44,843 nt of DNA from Microcaldota archaeon. GTDB taxonomy: Archaea > Micrarchaeota > Micrarchaeia > Norongarragalinales > Norongarragalinaceae. The notes beneath the pieces were generated by a model. That model did not search any database. It was not told the DNA's origin and worked only from the letters and a program-made list of their open reading frames with translations. Position 1 is the first letter of the stretch. Every line of letters begins with the position of its first letter. Made by a program: the position numbers and the translations under genes. Below are positions 8,221 through 15,297 of the stretch, one piece after another. The DNA lies in the NCBI GenBank assembly GCA_016212375.1, contig JACRGH010000016.1:1-44843 (forward strand), given 5' to 3'.

Positions 8221-8463
8221 TCAGCCGCCAGTGGGATCCGGCATCAGCAACAAGTGAGCATTTTCCTGGATGCCCGCCTCGCCTATCGTGACATCCGGGC
8301 CCAAAATGCGGTGGTCGGACGTCGCCAAAACGAAGCGGTCCTTCAGTTTCAAGCTGTCCGATAGGACGTCTAATACGGAGGAAACGGTGAATCCAGGCTC
8401 TACGGCCATGACGATTTCCTTTCCGGACGTCGTGTGGGTGATGGTGATGTTGAATTCGGACAT
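8221..8463 (-). CDS. Ubiquitin-like modifier with C-terminal Gly-Gly
   Basis: An 80-residue beta-grasp protein. It opens with a beta hairpin (FNITITHTTSGKEIVMAV, 4-21), has a central helix (TVSSVLDVLSDSLKL, 26-40), then strands RFVLAT and RILG, the loop PDVTIGEAGI and the last strand HLLLMP before DPTGG. The gene stops immediately after Gly79-Gly80, so the conjugation-ready tail is made directly and needs no proteolytic maturation. Only three lysines are present (15, 39, 41), which limits possible chains. It is first in an operon with the E2 and has its own TATA box about 30 nt upstream. Confidence 0.93.
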   Translation of the reverse strand: MSEFNITITHTTSGKEIVMAVEPGFTVSSVLDVLSDSLKLKDRFVLATSDHRILGPDVTIGEAGIQENAHLLLMPDPTGG

Positions 8464-8489
8464 ATGGACCGCTAATCGTTTTCGCGCGT

Positions 8490-8500
8490 GCGGTTAAATT
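8490..8500 (-). promoter_or_regulatory. TATA box of the Ubl operon
   Basis: On the minus strand this reads AATTTAACCGC, about 31 nt before the Ubl ATG at 8463, consistent with a leaderless or near-leaderless operon message. Confidence 0.45.
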
Positions 8501-8554
8501 CGTTTGGGTCAATTGGCCGGTGAGCGATTGTTTGTTTTTTTGTCTCACGAAACG

Positions 8555-8564
8555 CTCTTTAATC
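8555..8564 (+). promoter_or_regulatory. TATA box of the divergent Pro-rich/JAMM/RING transcript
   Basis: CTCTTTAATC lies about 28 nt before the ATG at 8588. Together with the box at 8490 it makes a compact divergent promoter that would co-express both halves of the locus. Confidence 0.45.
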
Positions 8565-8587
8565 TTGGCCGCCTGTTTTTAGCCATC

Positions 8588-9526
8588 ATGGAAAAGCCCA
8601 AAATCGTCTCGGTGACTGACGCATTGGAATCGCCGGATGACGAGCACGATGTGCCCCAGCTTCCAGGCTCAGTTCCATTAAACCCCCTTTCTGTAATGCC
8701 CGCTGTTCCATCTCAGTTCGATGCCTTCCCGATTAAATCCGCGCAAGTTGAGGAACACCCGGAGGAAGTGCCACCGGAGCGTTTGACGTCCGTTGTGGCG
8801 TCTGTTGCCTCTATTCCGCCGATTCCTGTTCCGCAAGTGTCGGCGCCCCAATCCGTTGGTGTTGCGCCGTCCGTTTCTGAATCGGTCGTTGACGTGCCTC
8901 AAAATAAACCGGCGCCCGCTGGTGTGCCGCCTTGGGTCGAGCGCAATCCGCCGGAGCCGACGGTTGCCGAGGTGGCCGGTCCAATCGGGCCTGTTCCAAG
9001 CTATCCGGGCGTGGGTCGTCCCCGTATCAATTCCATTTCACAAAGCACCGTGTCCTTGGAGCCGGCAAAGCCGTTGACGGCCCCTATCCGTCCAACTGCT
9101 CCTGCTCCAATTTTCCACTCGGCCGTGCCCTCCGTTTCAACCCGTTCCATGGTGCCTTCCGCTCCTGCTCGTCCCTCCGCCCCTGCCTTTTTGGTTCCGG
9201 CGTCGTCCGGCAAGCTCTACGAGCGGCCCGAATTGGATGCCGACCATTTTGCCGAGGACATGGCGTCGCACAAACCGGCCTCCGCGCCTTCCTCCGCTTT
9301 GTCGTCCGGCGTGGCATCTCCTTTGTCCGCCGCGCCTGCAAGCAAGGTCGTGCAGGAATACCGCCAGACGGCCGTTGCGGACCTTCGCCCCCCTACTGCA
9401 CCGGCCCGTCCGCGCACGCCTGAGGACGAGCGGGCCCATGCGAAATCTTTAGCCGCCCAAATCCACCAGGATAACTTAAAAGCCGGATTCTTGGGCCAAA
9501 TCAAACGTATGTTCGGCGTGCGTTGA
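8588..9526 (+). CDS. Pro/Ala/Ser-rich disordered protein in ubiquitin-like locus
   Basis: A 312-residue protein starting MEKPKIVSVTDALESPDDEHD. Almost the whole chain is Pro, Ala, Ser and Val with no visible globular domain; short motifs such as PARPSAPAF and PTAPARPRTP recur. The last 40 residues are different: a predicted helix with DERAHAKSLAAQIHQDNLKAGFL followed by a basic amphipathic end (GQIKRMFGVR). The first residues place an IVSV patch before an acidic run, the pattern of a SUMO/ubiquitin-interacting motif. It is the first gene of the plus-strand unit, 24 nt before the JAMM gene. A scaffold or adaptor role is inferred from context only. Confidence 0.65.
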   Translation: MEKPKIVSVTDALESPDDEHDVPQLPGSVPLNPLSVMPAVPSQFDAFPIKSAQVEEHPEEVPPERLTSVVASVASIPPIPVPQVSAPQSVGVAPSVSESVVDVPQNKPAPAGVPPWVERNPPEPTVAEVAGPIGPVPSYPGVGRPRINSISQSTVSLEPAKPLTAPIRPTAPAPIFHSAVPSVSTRSMVPSAPARPSAPAFLVPASSGKLYERPELDADHFAEDMASHKPASAPSSALSSGVASPLSAAPASKVVQEYRQTAVADLRPPTAPARPRTPEDERAHAKSLAAQIHQDNLKAGFLGQIKRMFGVR

Positions 9527-9550
9527 ATTAGAAACAAGGGGCGTTTTTTT

Positions 9551-9994
9551 GTGTTTGATGTTTACCTGTCCGCCGATGCCATGGCCGCCGCAACCGAGCA
9601 TTTCCGCTCCGCATCGTGGGAGGGCAAGGAAGCCATGGGCCTTTTGGTGGGTCGCGTCTTTGTGTTTGAAGGCCGCCCCTATGCGGTGGTGGACGAATAC
9701 GTGACTGCCGCAAATGATGCCACGGCGGTGCACGTCCGCTTTGCGCCCGAAGCTTTTTCCGAGCTTTCCAAAAAACTAATGGGTGGCCGCCGCGTGGTCG
9801 GCTGGGCGCATTCGCATCCGGACTACGGTTGCTTTTTGTCCACGACTGATGTGGCCACGCAGGAGACGTATTTCCAGGAGCCGTACCACGTGGCGTTGGT
9901 GGTGGATCCGGTGCGCAATGAAAAGCAATGCTTCAAAGCCAACAAGGGCCAATATGCGCCAGTATCCTATGCGGTCATCCGGAAGAAATCATGA
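9551..9994 (+). CDS. JAMM-domain isopeptidase (Rpn11-like deubiquitinase)
   Basis: A 147-residue single-domain metalloprotease. All JAMM elements are present: Glu27 in [10 protein letters not shown], and [14 protein letters not shown] giving His87, His89, Ser97 and Asp100 in the exact H-x-H-x7-S-x2-D spacing for zinc binding. This is the family of Rpn11, Csn5 and archaeal JAMM1 enzymes that cut the bond after a modifier's C-terminal glycine. Since the Ubl here has no tail to trim, its likely job is deconjugation. It starts with GTG at 9551, 24 nt after the Pro-rich gene, and precedes the RING gene by about 100 nt. Confidence 0.92.
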   Translation: MFDVYLSADAMAAATEHFRSASWEGKEAMGLLVGRVFVFEGRPYAVVDEYVTAANDATAVHVRFAPEAFSELSKKLMGGRRVVGWAHSHPDYGCFLSTTDVATQETYFQEPYHVALVVDPVRNEKQCFKANKGQYAPVSYAVIRKKS

Positions 9995-10097
9995 TGATGT
10001 GTTCTTGACCGCCGCGGCTGCTGTGAACGAAAAAATGAAATTAAAATTCCCGTGAAAACAAACGAATCGAACAAAAAACCCAAAACCGTGACGAACA

Positions 10098-10922
10098 ATG
10101 CCTGATGAAACCAAAGATGCCAAATCCCAAAAGACGCTTGCGCCCGCGAAGCGTGGCCGAAAACCGGGCCCCGTTTCCAAGAAATTCAAGGCCACTAAGT
10201 TTGACAAGGATTTGGTCAAATTAATCCAGTCCGGCGTGGTGCGTTTTACCGATTGGTGCCAAGCTCTTGGCGTCGACGAGACGCAGGCCCGTGCTCGCGT
10301 CAATGTTTTGGTGGAAAAAGGATACCTCGCATCGGATGCCCAGTTGGTTGGCGTGTACCGCCTTGGAATCGAGGGCTACAACAAGTACGGCTCCATGAAG
10401 AAACCGGCGCTCGTGGCCCCCTTGGTTCCCGCACGACTCGAATTTTCAGCGCCATCCGCGTTTGAGCGTGCGCCTACGAAACCGGTGGCTTCCGAGCGCA
10501 AGGAAAAACCAATCGCGTCGCCGTCTTCTTTTTCTGACGCCCCGGTTCTGTTGGCTCGAACGCCGCCCGCTTCAGTCGGCCCCCGCCGTTTCGACGATTC
10601 CGGCGCGCTGACCGAGGAAATCCCCAAAGCCCGAAACGAGCTGGATTTGGCCGAGATGATCCAACGCGGTTCTCCCTCCAATACGCGCAAGGTGGATTCG
10701 GAGCGGTGCGAACTGTGCCGAGGGGACTTCAAGTATTCCATCAAGGAGCCGAAGTTGGCCAAATTCGCCCACTGCACCTGCGGCTCGGCGTACCATGAGG
10801 ATTGCTACGATTCGCTGGTCGACAGCGGCAACGGCTGCGCCCGGTGCGGGCGGAAACTGACCTCAGTTTTGGACCAATCCAGCCAGGACAGTCTCAAAGA
10901 CATCAAGGATGCGTTTGAGTAA
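10098..10922 (+). CDS. Winged-helix/RING (C4HC3) protein, candidate E3 ligase
   Basis: A 274-residue protein with two domains. Residues 30-100 look like a winged helix: KFDKDLVKLIQSGVVRFTDW, then a recognition-type helix DETQARARVNVLVEKGYL and a wing with VYRLGIEGYNKYG. A Pro/Ser-rich linker follows (105-195). Residues 204-250 hold eight metal ligands: C204, C207, C226, C228, H233, C236, C247, C250. The C-x2-C...C-x-C-x4-H-x2-C...C-x2-C order is C4HC3, as in RING-CH or PHD fingers, rather than the plain C3HC4 RING. In a locus with Ubl, E1 and E2 it is best read as the E3. The winged helix may recruit DNA-bound or protein substrates. It overlaps the convergent gene at its 3' end by 20 nt. Confidence 0.85.
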   Translation: MPDETKDAKSQKTLAPAKRGRKPGPVSKKFKATKFDKDLVKLIQSGVVRFTDWCQALGVDETQARARVNVLVEKGYLASDAQLVGVYRLGIEGYNKYGSMKKPALVAPLVPARLEFSAPSAFERAPTKPVASERKEKPIASPSSFSDAPVLLARTPPASVGPRRFDDSGALTEEIPKARNELDLAEMIQRGSPSNTRKVDSERCELCRGDFKYSIKEPKLAKFAHCTCGSAYHEDCYDSLVDSGNGCARCGRKLTSVLDQSSQDSLKDIKDAFE

Positions 10923-11325
10923 CTTCCAGTCGTTCGAGAACTGGTTTGTTTTTTTCCTTGAATTCTTCAGGCAGGACGATTATCTTGTGTTGCCCTAACC
11001 ACTGCCTTGGTTGGACGTCGTGTTTTTCTTTCATTTTTTCCAGAAACCGGTTTCCCTTTGGCTTCAGATATCTATAGTCCAGCGTGTTTAGCCCAAGTGC
11101 GTGGGTGGCCTGAATTATCAATTCTTCCGCGTAGCTGCGTCCGTGTTGCTTGTAAAAACTCATTGTACTTGTTCGGCTGAGTGTGTTGATATCGTGTATG
11201 TGGCCGATTATCAGCGGGCCGGTATCTCCAATTGTGAAAACCTTAAGTGATGCCATCGGTTTTCCTTTTTCACGTATTGTAAATATGTGGAAATAACGTC
11301 CATGGTTTTCGTGTTCGACTTGCAT
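10903..11325 (-). CDS. GNAT-like protein downstream of E1
   Basis: A 140-residue protein, ATG at 11325, nine nucleotides after the E1 stop and therefore probably in its operon. The pattern is a beta sheet (HIFTIREKGKPMASLKVFTI; GPLIIGHIHDI), then a Gly-started helix (GRSYAEELIIQATHALGL), a strand (TLDYRYLKPKGN) and a helix (RFLEKMKEKH). This resembles the GNAT acetyltransferase core, with GRSYAEELI at the place of the acetyl-CoA loop, but the loop is not canonical (no Q/R-x-x-G-x-G/A). I call it GNAT-like with low confidence; it may be unrelated. Confidence 0.5.
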   Translation of the reverse strand: MQVEHENHGRYFHIFTIREKGKPMASLKVFTIGDTGPLIIGHIHDINTLSRTSTMSFYKQHGRSYAEELIIQATHALGLNTLDYRYLKPKGNRFLEKMKEKHDVQPRQWLGQHKIIVLPEEFKEKNKPVLERLEVTQTHP

Positions 11326-11334
11326 TTTGTCGCC

Positions 11335-12240
11335 TCATTTCATATCCGGATGCACCGGACAACCCTTCCGCTTCGCTACGACATAACCTTCCGTCTTCTG
11401 GCTTAAGCCGTCGTAGTGCAAATACTTCCCCGCCAAAATGTTCTGCCCAAAAACGTGCTTCAAAAACTCGTTGACCTGTATGGCGGCGACAATCGACGTC
11501 GTCGTGGCAATGGCCGGCGTCTTGGGATCCACCACGTCCAGCACCTCGCCGACGCAGCTGTAGCGTTGCCAAAGCAATTTGTAATCGGATTTGCTCATGC
11601 TGCATTCCAGGCATGCGGAAGGCGCGGAAACGACTTGTACTTTGCCCAAAAAGCCGGTAGTGCCGCCATCGAACAGCGGCGCTTTTCCATATGCGTGGGC
11701 GTTGACGTGCAGGCGTGCGCCGAGGTTGTCCAAGCAGCCGAAAACGGCTGTTGACTCGGAGAAAACGGTTTCTTCCAGTTGGTCCACGTTGCGGCGGTCG
11801 GCAATAACGTGGGTGTTGGGGTAATCGGTTTTGGCGCGTGCCGCGAGCGCGTCGGCCTTGAATCGGTTTTGTTTGGCATCTTCCGGCGTGAAAAAGACGC
11901 ACCGGTTCAGATTGGCCGCAACGACGGTGTCGAAGTCCACTACTCGGACCTTCCCGACCCCCAGTTGGAACAACAACTTGCACACTTCGTTGCCAAGCGC
12001 TCCGGCGCCGATGACCAACACGTTCTGCTTTTCCAGTGCCGTTTGGTCCCATTTCGGAATCCGCTTTTGGCGGTCGAAGCGGTCGGCGTCTACTGAGAGG
12101 ACGTGGGCGGTGTCCACTCCAAGCACGATTTCATTTTGGGCACTATCGTTTTTGGCCCCACCATGCATCGTTGCATCCGTCACGATTTTGGGCCCCTTTG
12201 GAAGCAGGCCTCCGTCCGTTACCGCTTTATTTTCATCCAT
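11335..12240 (-). CDS. E1-like ubiquitin-activating enzyme (ThiF/UBA family)
   Basis: A 301-residue adenylating enzyme. After about 50 polar residues comes the E1/ThiF core: RFDRQKRIPKW (54-64), the nucleotide loop GAGALG (78-83), then VDFDTVVAANLNR (101-113) with the conserved Asn and Arg, and CLDNLGARLHVN (169-180). Cysteines C210 and C213 in a CxxC pair, with C294 and His297 near the C-terminus, probably bind zinc. C229 in RYSCVGEV, just before the crossover stretch TPAIATTTSIVAA, is the best candidate for the catalytic cysteine. It would adenylate the Ubl C-terminus and pass it to the E2. The gene is convergent with the RING gene and divergent from dtdA 14 nt away. Confidence 0.9.
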   Translation of the reverse strand: MDENKAVTDGGLLPKGPKIVTDATMHGGAKNDSAQNEIVLGVDTAHVLSVDADRFDRQKRIPKWDQTALEKQNVLVIGAGALGNEVCKLLFQLGVGKVRVVDFDTVVAANLNRCVFFTPEDAKQNRFKADALAARAKTDYPNTHVIADRRNVDQLEETVFSESTAVFGCLDNLGARLHVNAHAYGKAPLFDGGTTGFLGKVQVVSAPSACLECSMSKSDYKLLWQRYSCVGEVLDVVDPKTPAIATTTSIVAAIQVNEFLKHVFGQNILAGKYLHYDGLSQKTEGYVVAKRKGCPVHPDMK

Positions 12241-12254
12241 CCACGCTTGAGTGT

Positions 12255-13067
12255 ATGGTCATCCTTTTTTACTCCACGCTTGACCCCGCGGCGGTCCATG
12301 CCGCGAACGCCTTGCGCGAGCTTCGGTCCAATGAAAAGACGCAATTGCGCGGTTTTGACGCGTGGCGCTTTGACGGCGCCGCATCCGGAATTGGGAAACC
12401 GGCGGCGTTTGATTTGGTGGAATTGCCTTTCCGTGCGCTTAATTTCCAAGACGCCGATATTTTCGGTGCGGATTTAGCCGTTTTTCTGTCGCGCCATGCC
12501 GGCGCATCCGGTCGGCCTTGCTTTACGTGCCATCTGACGGGCAATTTCGGAGAGCCGAAGGAAAACTTCGGCGGTTCGCCTCGAAACTTAAGCAAGGCGT
12601 CCGCGCATTGGCTCAAACGATTTTACTTGGCGTTGAAAGAAACGACCGGCCGCGTCTCACTTGAGGCCACACACCACGGGCCCACCCTTAATACGCCGAC
12701 GTTGTTCGTGGAAACCGGTTCGGACGAGTCCGAGTGGGCGAAACCGGAAAACGGTAAATTATTGGCCGAGTCCGTCTTGATGGCATTGGAGTCGCCCAAT
12801 CCTGGTGGCAAGGCGGCTTTAGGATTTGGTGGCGCCCATTATTGCTCCGCATTTGTGCACAAACTGCAAAAAGGTTGGGCCCTTTCGCACGTGGCGTCCA
12901 AGCATGCGGTGGCGTCTGTGACGAACGAAATGTTGCAACAAGCTGTGCAGAAAACGGTTGAGCCCATCGAATGCGTGTTTTTGGATGAGGGCGGGTTGAC
13001 GTCGGCCAAGCGCAAGGAACTCGAAGGTTGGTGCGGCGAGTTGGGGTTGGAATCCGCGCTTATCTAG
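12255..13067 (+). CDS. dtdA: D-aminoacyl-tRNA deacylase (archaeal DTD2/GEK1 type)
   Basis: A 270-residue protein of the archaeal and plant DTD2 family, which removes D-amino acids from tRNA. Family signatures visible are LEATHHGPT (near residue 140) with TLFVETGSDESEW after it, and the GFGGAHYCSAF stretch around residue 195 with conserved His and Tyr. The length agrees with the archaeal family. The ATG at 12255 (MVILFYSTLDPAA) is chosen because the family begins with this strand; the longer frame back to 12036 is the antisense of the E1. It overlaps the convergent methyltransferase by 4 nt. Confidence 0.9.
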   Translation: MVILFYSTLDPAAVHAANALRELRSNEKTQLRGFDAWRFDGAASGIGKPAAFDLVELPFRALNFQDADIFGADLAVFLSRHAGASGRPCFTCHLTGNFGEPKENFGGSPRNLSKASAHWLKRFYLALKETTGRVSLEATHHGPTLNTPTLFVETGSDESEWAKPENGKLLAESVLMALESPNPGGKAALGFGGAHYCSAFVHKLQKGWALSHVASKHAVASVTNEMLQQAVQKTVEPIECVFLDEGGLTSAKRKELEGWCGELGLESALI

Positions 13068-13774
13068 GCGGGTTTCCTTGCAATTGAAACATGCTGGCGC
13101 GTCCCTGAGCCATGCTGGATGATTTCAAAATCTGCTTTCAACAGGTCGTTCGTAGTTAGTTGGGGTTTTCCGAAGGAGCTATGGATTGCGTATCCGCCGG
13201 ATTTCAGCGAGTTGTGGATGGTTTTCAACGCGTGGTCCGCTACGCTTGGGCCTTCGTAGGGACTCCAATCCCACTCTTTGTCGTTGAATAAGTTCGGTTC
13301 GAAAAAGTCGGAAGTGGTGGCGACATCGTATTTTCCATGGTGCGATTTACCGCCGAGTGTTTCGTCGCGGATGATGTCGCCTTGTATGATTTTGATTTTA
13401 TTTTTTTGTGCAAGGGCTACGACATCTCGGTCAAATTCGACTCCGGTTGCCTTGGCTCCGTGGTCGTTCAGGAACTTTATGAAAAGGCCGTATCCGGATG
13501 CCCAGTCGATGATTTTTTTTCCCTTGAGCACTCGCCGTATCCGGTTCCCGTAGGACTCCCCCGGTTCGGGTTTTCCATCCATCGTGTGGATGAGCGCTGC
13601 AAGCAATGGGCCGAATGCGCGAGGCAGGTTAAGGTAAGGTCGCGCGGTCACATGGCGATCGGCGGCGATTTCCTTATGCCTTGCCTTGATTTCGTCCAGA
13701 AAACCATTCGGGAGTTTGTTTTCGTATTCTTGTAAGTACCCACTTGCGGCGGTTTGTTCTTCAGGCGGAATCAT
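13064..13774 (-). CDS. SAM-dependent methyltransferase, paralog of the gene at 22858
   Basis: A 236-residue class I methyltransferase. The core begins after RIRRVLKGKKIIDWASGYGLF (near residue 82): a strand, then an SGYG glycine loop in place of GxGxG, then AKATGVEFD with the acidic residue for ribose binding, KIIQGDI, and a C-terminal LKSGGYAIHSSF, which matches motif post-III. The N-terminal 80 residues are helical. About half the residues around the core match the protein at 22858-23514, so the two are paralogs. The substrate cannot be read. It ends in a 4-nt overlap with dtdA and lies nine nucleotides upstream of the Nre gene on the same strand. Confidence 0.8.
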   Translation of the reverse strand: MIPPEEQTAASGYLQEYENKLPNGFLDEIKARHKEIAADRHVTARPYLNLPRAFGPLLAALIHTMDGKPEPGESYGNRIRRVLKGKKIIDWASGYGLFIKFLNDHGAKATGVEFDRDVVALAQKNKIKIIQGDIIRDETLGGKSHHGKYDVATTSDFFEPNLFNDKEWDWSPYEGPSVADHALKTIHNSLKSGGYAIHSSFGKPQLTTNDLLKADFEIIQHGSGTRQHVSIARKPA

Positions 13775-13783
13775 GGATAGGGT

Positions 13784-14902
13784 TCACCGGTATTGAGTCA
13801 ACGTTTTTTGCCCTAATATTCGGCTCTTTTCCGTGTACTCGCGCCACGGCCGCTTCAGCCGTTTTTTCAGCTCGGTAATGGCGTCCTTGAAATCGGTCGT
13901 CTTGAACGGTTGCATCTCAAATGAATGCCGCACGTTTTCCCGAACCTCCCAAACACCGACGGGCACTTGGTACTCCGGCGCCACTTCCCGGAACACGACG
14001 CAACGCGCCTGCTTTTTGAGCCGATAGAGGGCTTCCACCACGCCGTACCGTCCGGCGTAATAGCCTCCGCCTTCGGTCGCCGCGTACTTGGTCCGGCCCC
14101 AATTGGGTTCGTATTCGTGTTCCAAATTGATTGAGCCTTCAAAGGATTCGAACTGCTCGAACTCCCACGCGCCCGGCATCAGTAATACTTCGAAATGGTT
14201 GTACAGGTAGTTGTTGGAGTAAATGCGGTACTCGCCCACTTCGGCATTGTTGCGGACGTCCTGGAGCATTTGTTTGGCCAACATGTCGTCCGTTGCGGTG
14301 ATGCTCCATTTGGTGGGCACTAATTTGGGCTTTTCACCCAAAATTCCCGCGGACAGAAGTTTTTGGATGTAGTGGTAATCGAAGCGGCCCATCAGTTCGG
14401 GCAACGCTTCTGAAACTTTGAGCTTCTCATCCATCAGGGCGTCGATTTTCTTTGGAACGACTGGATTGTCCGTGGCCCGGAAGCGCTTCAGTTGGCCCGA
14501 CGGCCCAAGGGGCTGGACGTGCGTGGAAAAGGATAAGTCAAATCGGGGCGCTTGGAAAAACTCCGCTTCCACGTCCACCTGCTTTTCCGACGCGGCAATC
14601 CATAACGCTTCATCCGCCGCCCGCGATACGTTGCGCACGGTAAAGCCGCGCGCCAAGAAGGCCCGCTGACGAAGCAGTTCCGGATAGGCCAATCCATACA
14701 AATCGGCGGGTGCGTCCAGCACGTTGTCTTCAAGGGCCAGCATGGGTCCTGCGCGTACCGAGGGGTAACCGTACTCTCCGACAAAGACGTTCGGAGGTGA
14801 GGGCCCGAACGTGATGGCTTTGAGCTTCGGTCGGACGGCCGTTTCAAGCTCCGCCATCCACGTGCGACCTCGGATCCACTCATAGACGGATTGGCCTTTC
14901 AT
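13784..14902 (-). CDS. Nre-family DNA repair protein with C-terminal PIP-like motif
   Basis: A 372-residue protein of the archaeal Nre family (DUF650/DUF651), linked to DNA damage tolerance and PCNA. Recognisable parts are FGPSPPNVFVGEYGYPSVRAGPM near residues 32-54, cut here to FVGEYGYPSVRAGPM as the signature, and RFDYHYIQKLLSAGILG mid-protein. A conserved stretch GVVEALYRLKKQARCVVFREV follows towards the end. The C-terminus ends QKTLTQYR: Gln-x-x-Leu-x-x-Tyr fits a PCNA-interacting motif as seen in NreA. I see no N-terminal zinc-finger cysteines, which some members carry. It follows the methyltransferase promoter-side on the minus strand, with a 390-nt gene-free region upstream. Confidence 0.85.
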   Translation of the reverse strand: MKGQSVYEWIRGRTWMAELETAVRPKLKAITFGPSPPNVFVGEYGYPSVRAGPMLALEDNVLDAPADLYGLAYPELLRQRAFLARGFTVRNVSRAADEALWIAASEKQVDVEAEFFQAPRFDLSFSTHVQPLGPSGQLKRFRATDNPVVPKKIDALMDEKLKVSEALPELMGRFDYHYIQKLLSAGILGEKPKLVPTKWSITATDDMLAKQMLQDVRNNAEVGEYRIYSNNYLYNHFEVLLMPGAWEFEQFESFEGSINLEHEYEPNWGRTKYAATEGGGYYAGRYGVVEALYRLKKQARCVVFREVAPEYQVPVGVWEVRENVRHSFEMQPFKTTDFKDAITELKKRLKRPWREYTEKSRILGQKTLTQYR

Positions 14903-14971
14903 ATTCGTCCTTTGTATCGGCTTGGAATAAAGCTTTTTTCCGGCATTTCCCGCAGAATTGACTTCCGATGT

Positions 14972-15088
14972 GTCTTTTACGCGTCTCTTACAAGTCTTTT
15001 ATCGGTCTTTTATGGCCCTTTACGCGTCTCTTATGGTCCTTTTACTGGTTTTTACTGCCTTTCATATGTCCCTTATGACTCTATTACG
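14972..15088. repeat. 11-nt periodic degenerate repeat array
   Basis: About ten units close to GTCTTTTAYGG follow one another with an 11-nt step: starts at 14972, 14983, 14994, 15005, 15016, 15026, 15037, 15049, 15060, 15071 and 15082. The word TTTACGCGTCTCTTA is repeated exactly at 14976-14990 and 15019-15033. The array lies in the gene-free interval between the Nre gene and the AAA+ ATPase. An 11-nt step is one helical turn, so sites would share one face of the DNA, as in a replication origin or multi-site operator. Confidence 0.65.
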
Positions 15089-15297
15089 GGAACTTGGGCC
15101 TTTTTATATGCCGTTTCCGTCTCTTGTATCCGGTGCGCTATTCGCGTACCGATCTCTGTAGGGTGGGTTAAGTTCGGTAAAAGGCGGCGCGTTATGCCCG
15201 GTGGCGTTGACGGCCGCTTTTTTCCGTCTTTCAATTTTGCCTTCGGGAAAAACAAACGCTCGCATTCCGTAAAAATAATATCCGAATCGTGAACAAC

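Noticed and set aside
11270-12052. 260-aa minus-strand ORF in another frame of the E1 gene
   Set aside because: Arg-rich frame-shifted shadow of the E1, which has the conserved GAGALG and CLDN motifs.
14972-15088. Array as part of a protein gene (an open frame from 14958 to 15161)
   Set aside because: An 11-nt period is not a multiple of three, so a coding repeat is unlikely; the peptide is hydrophobic by composition.
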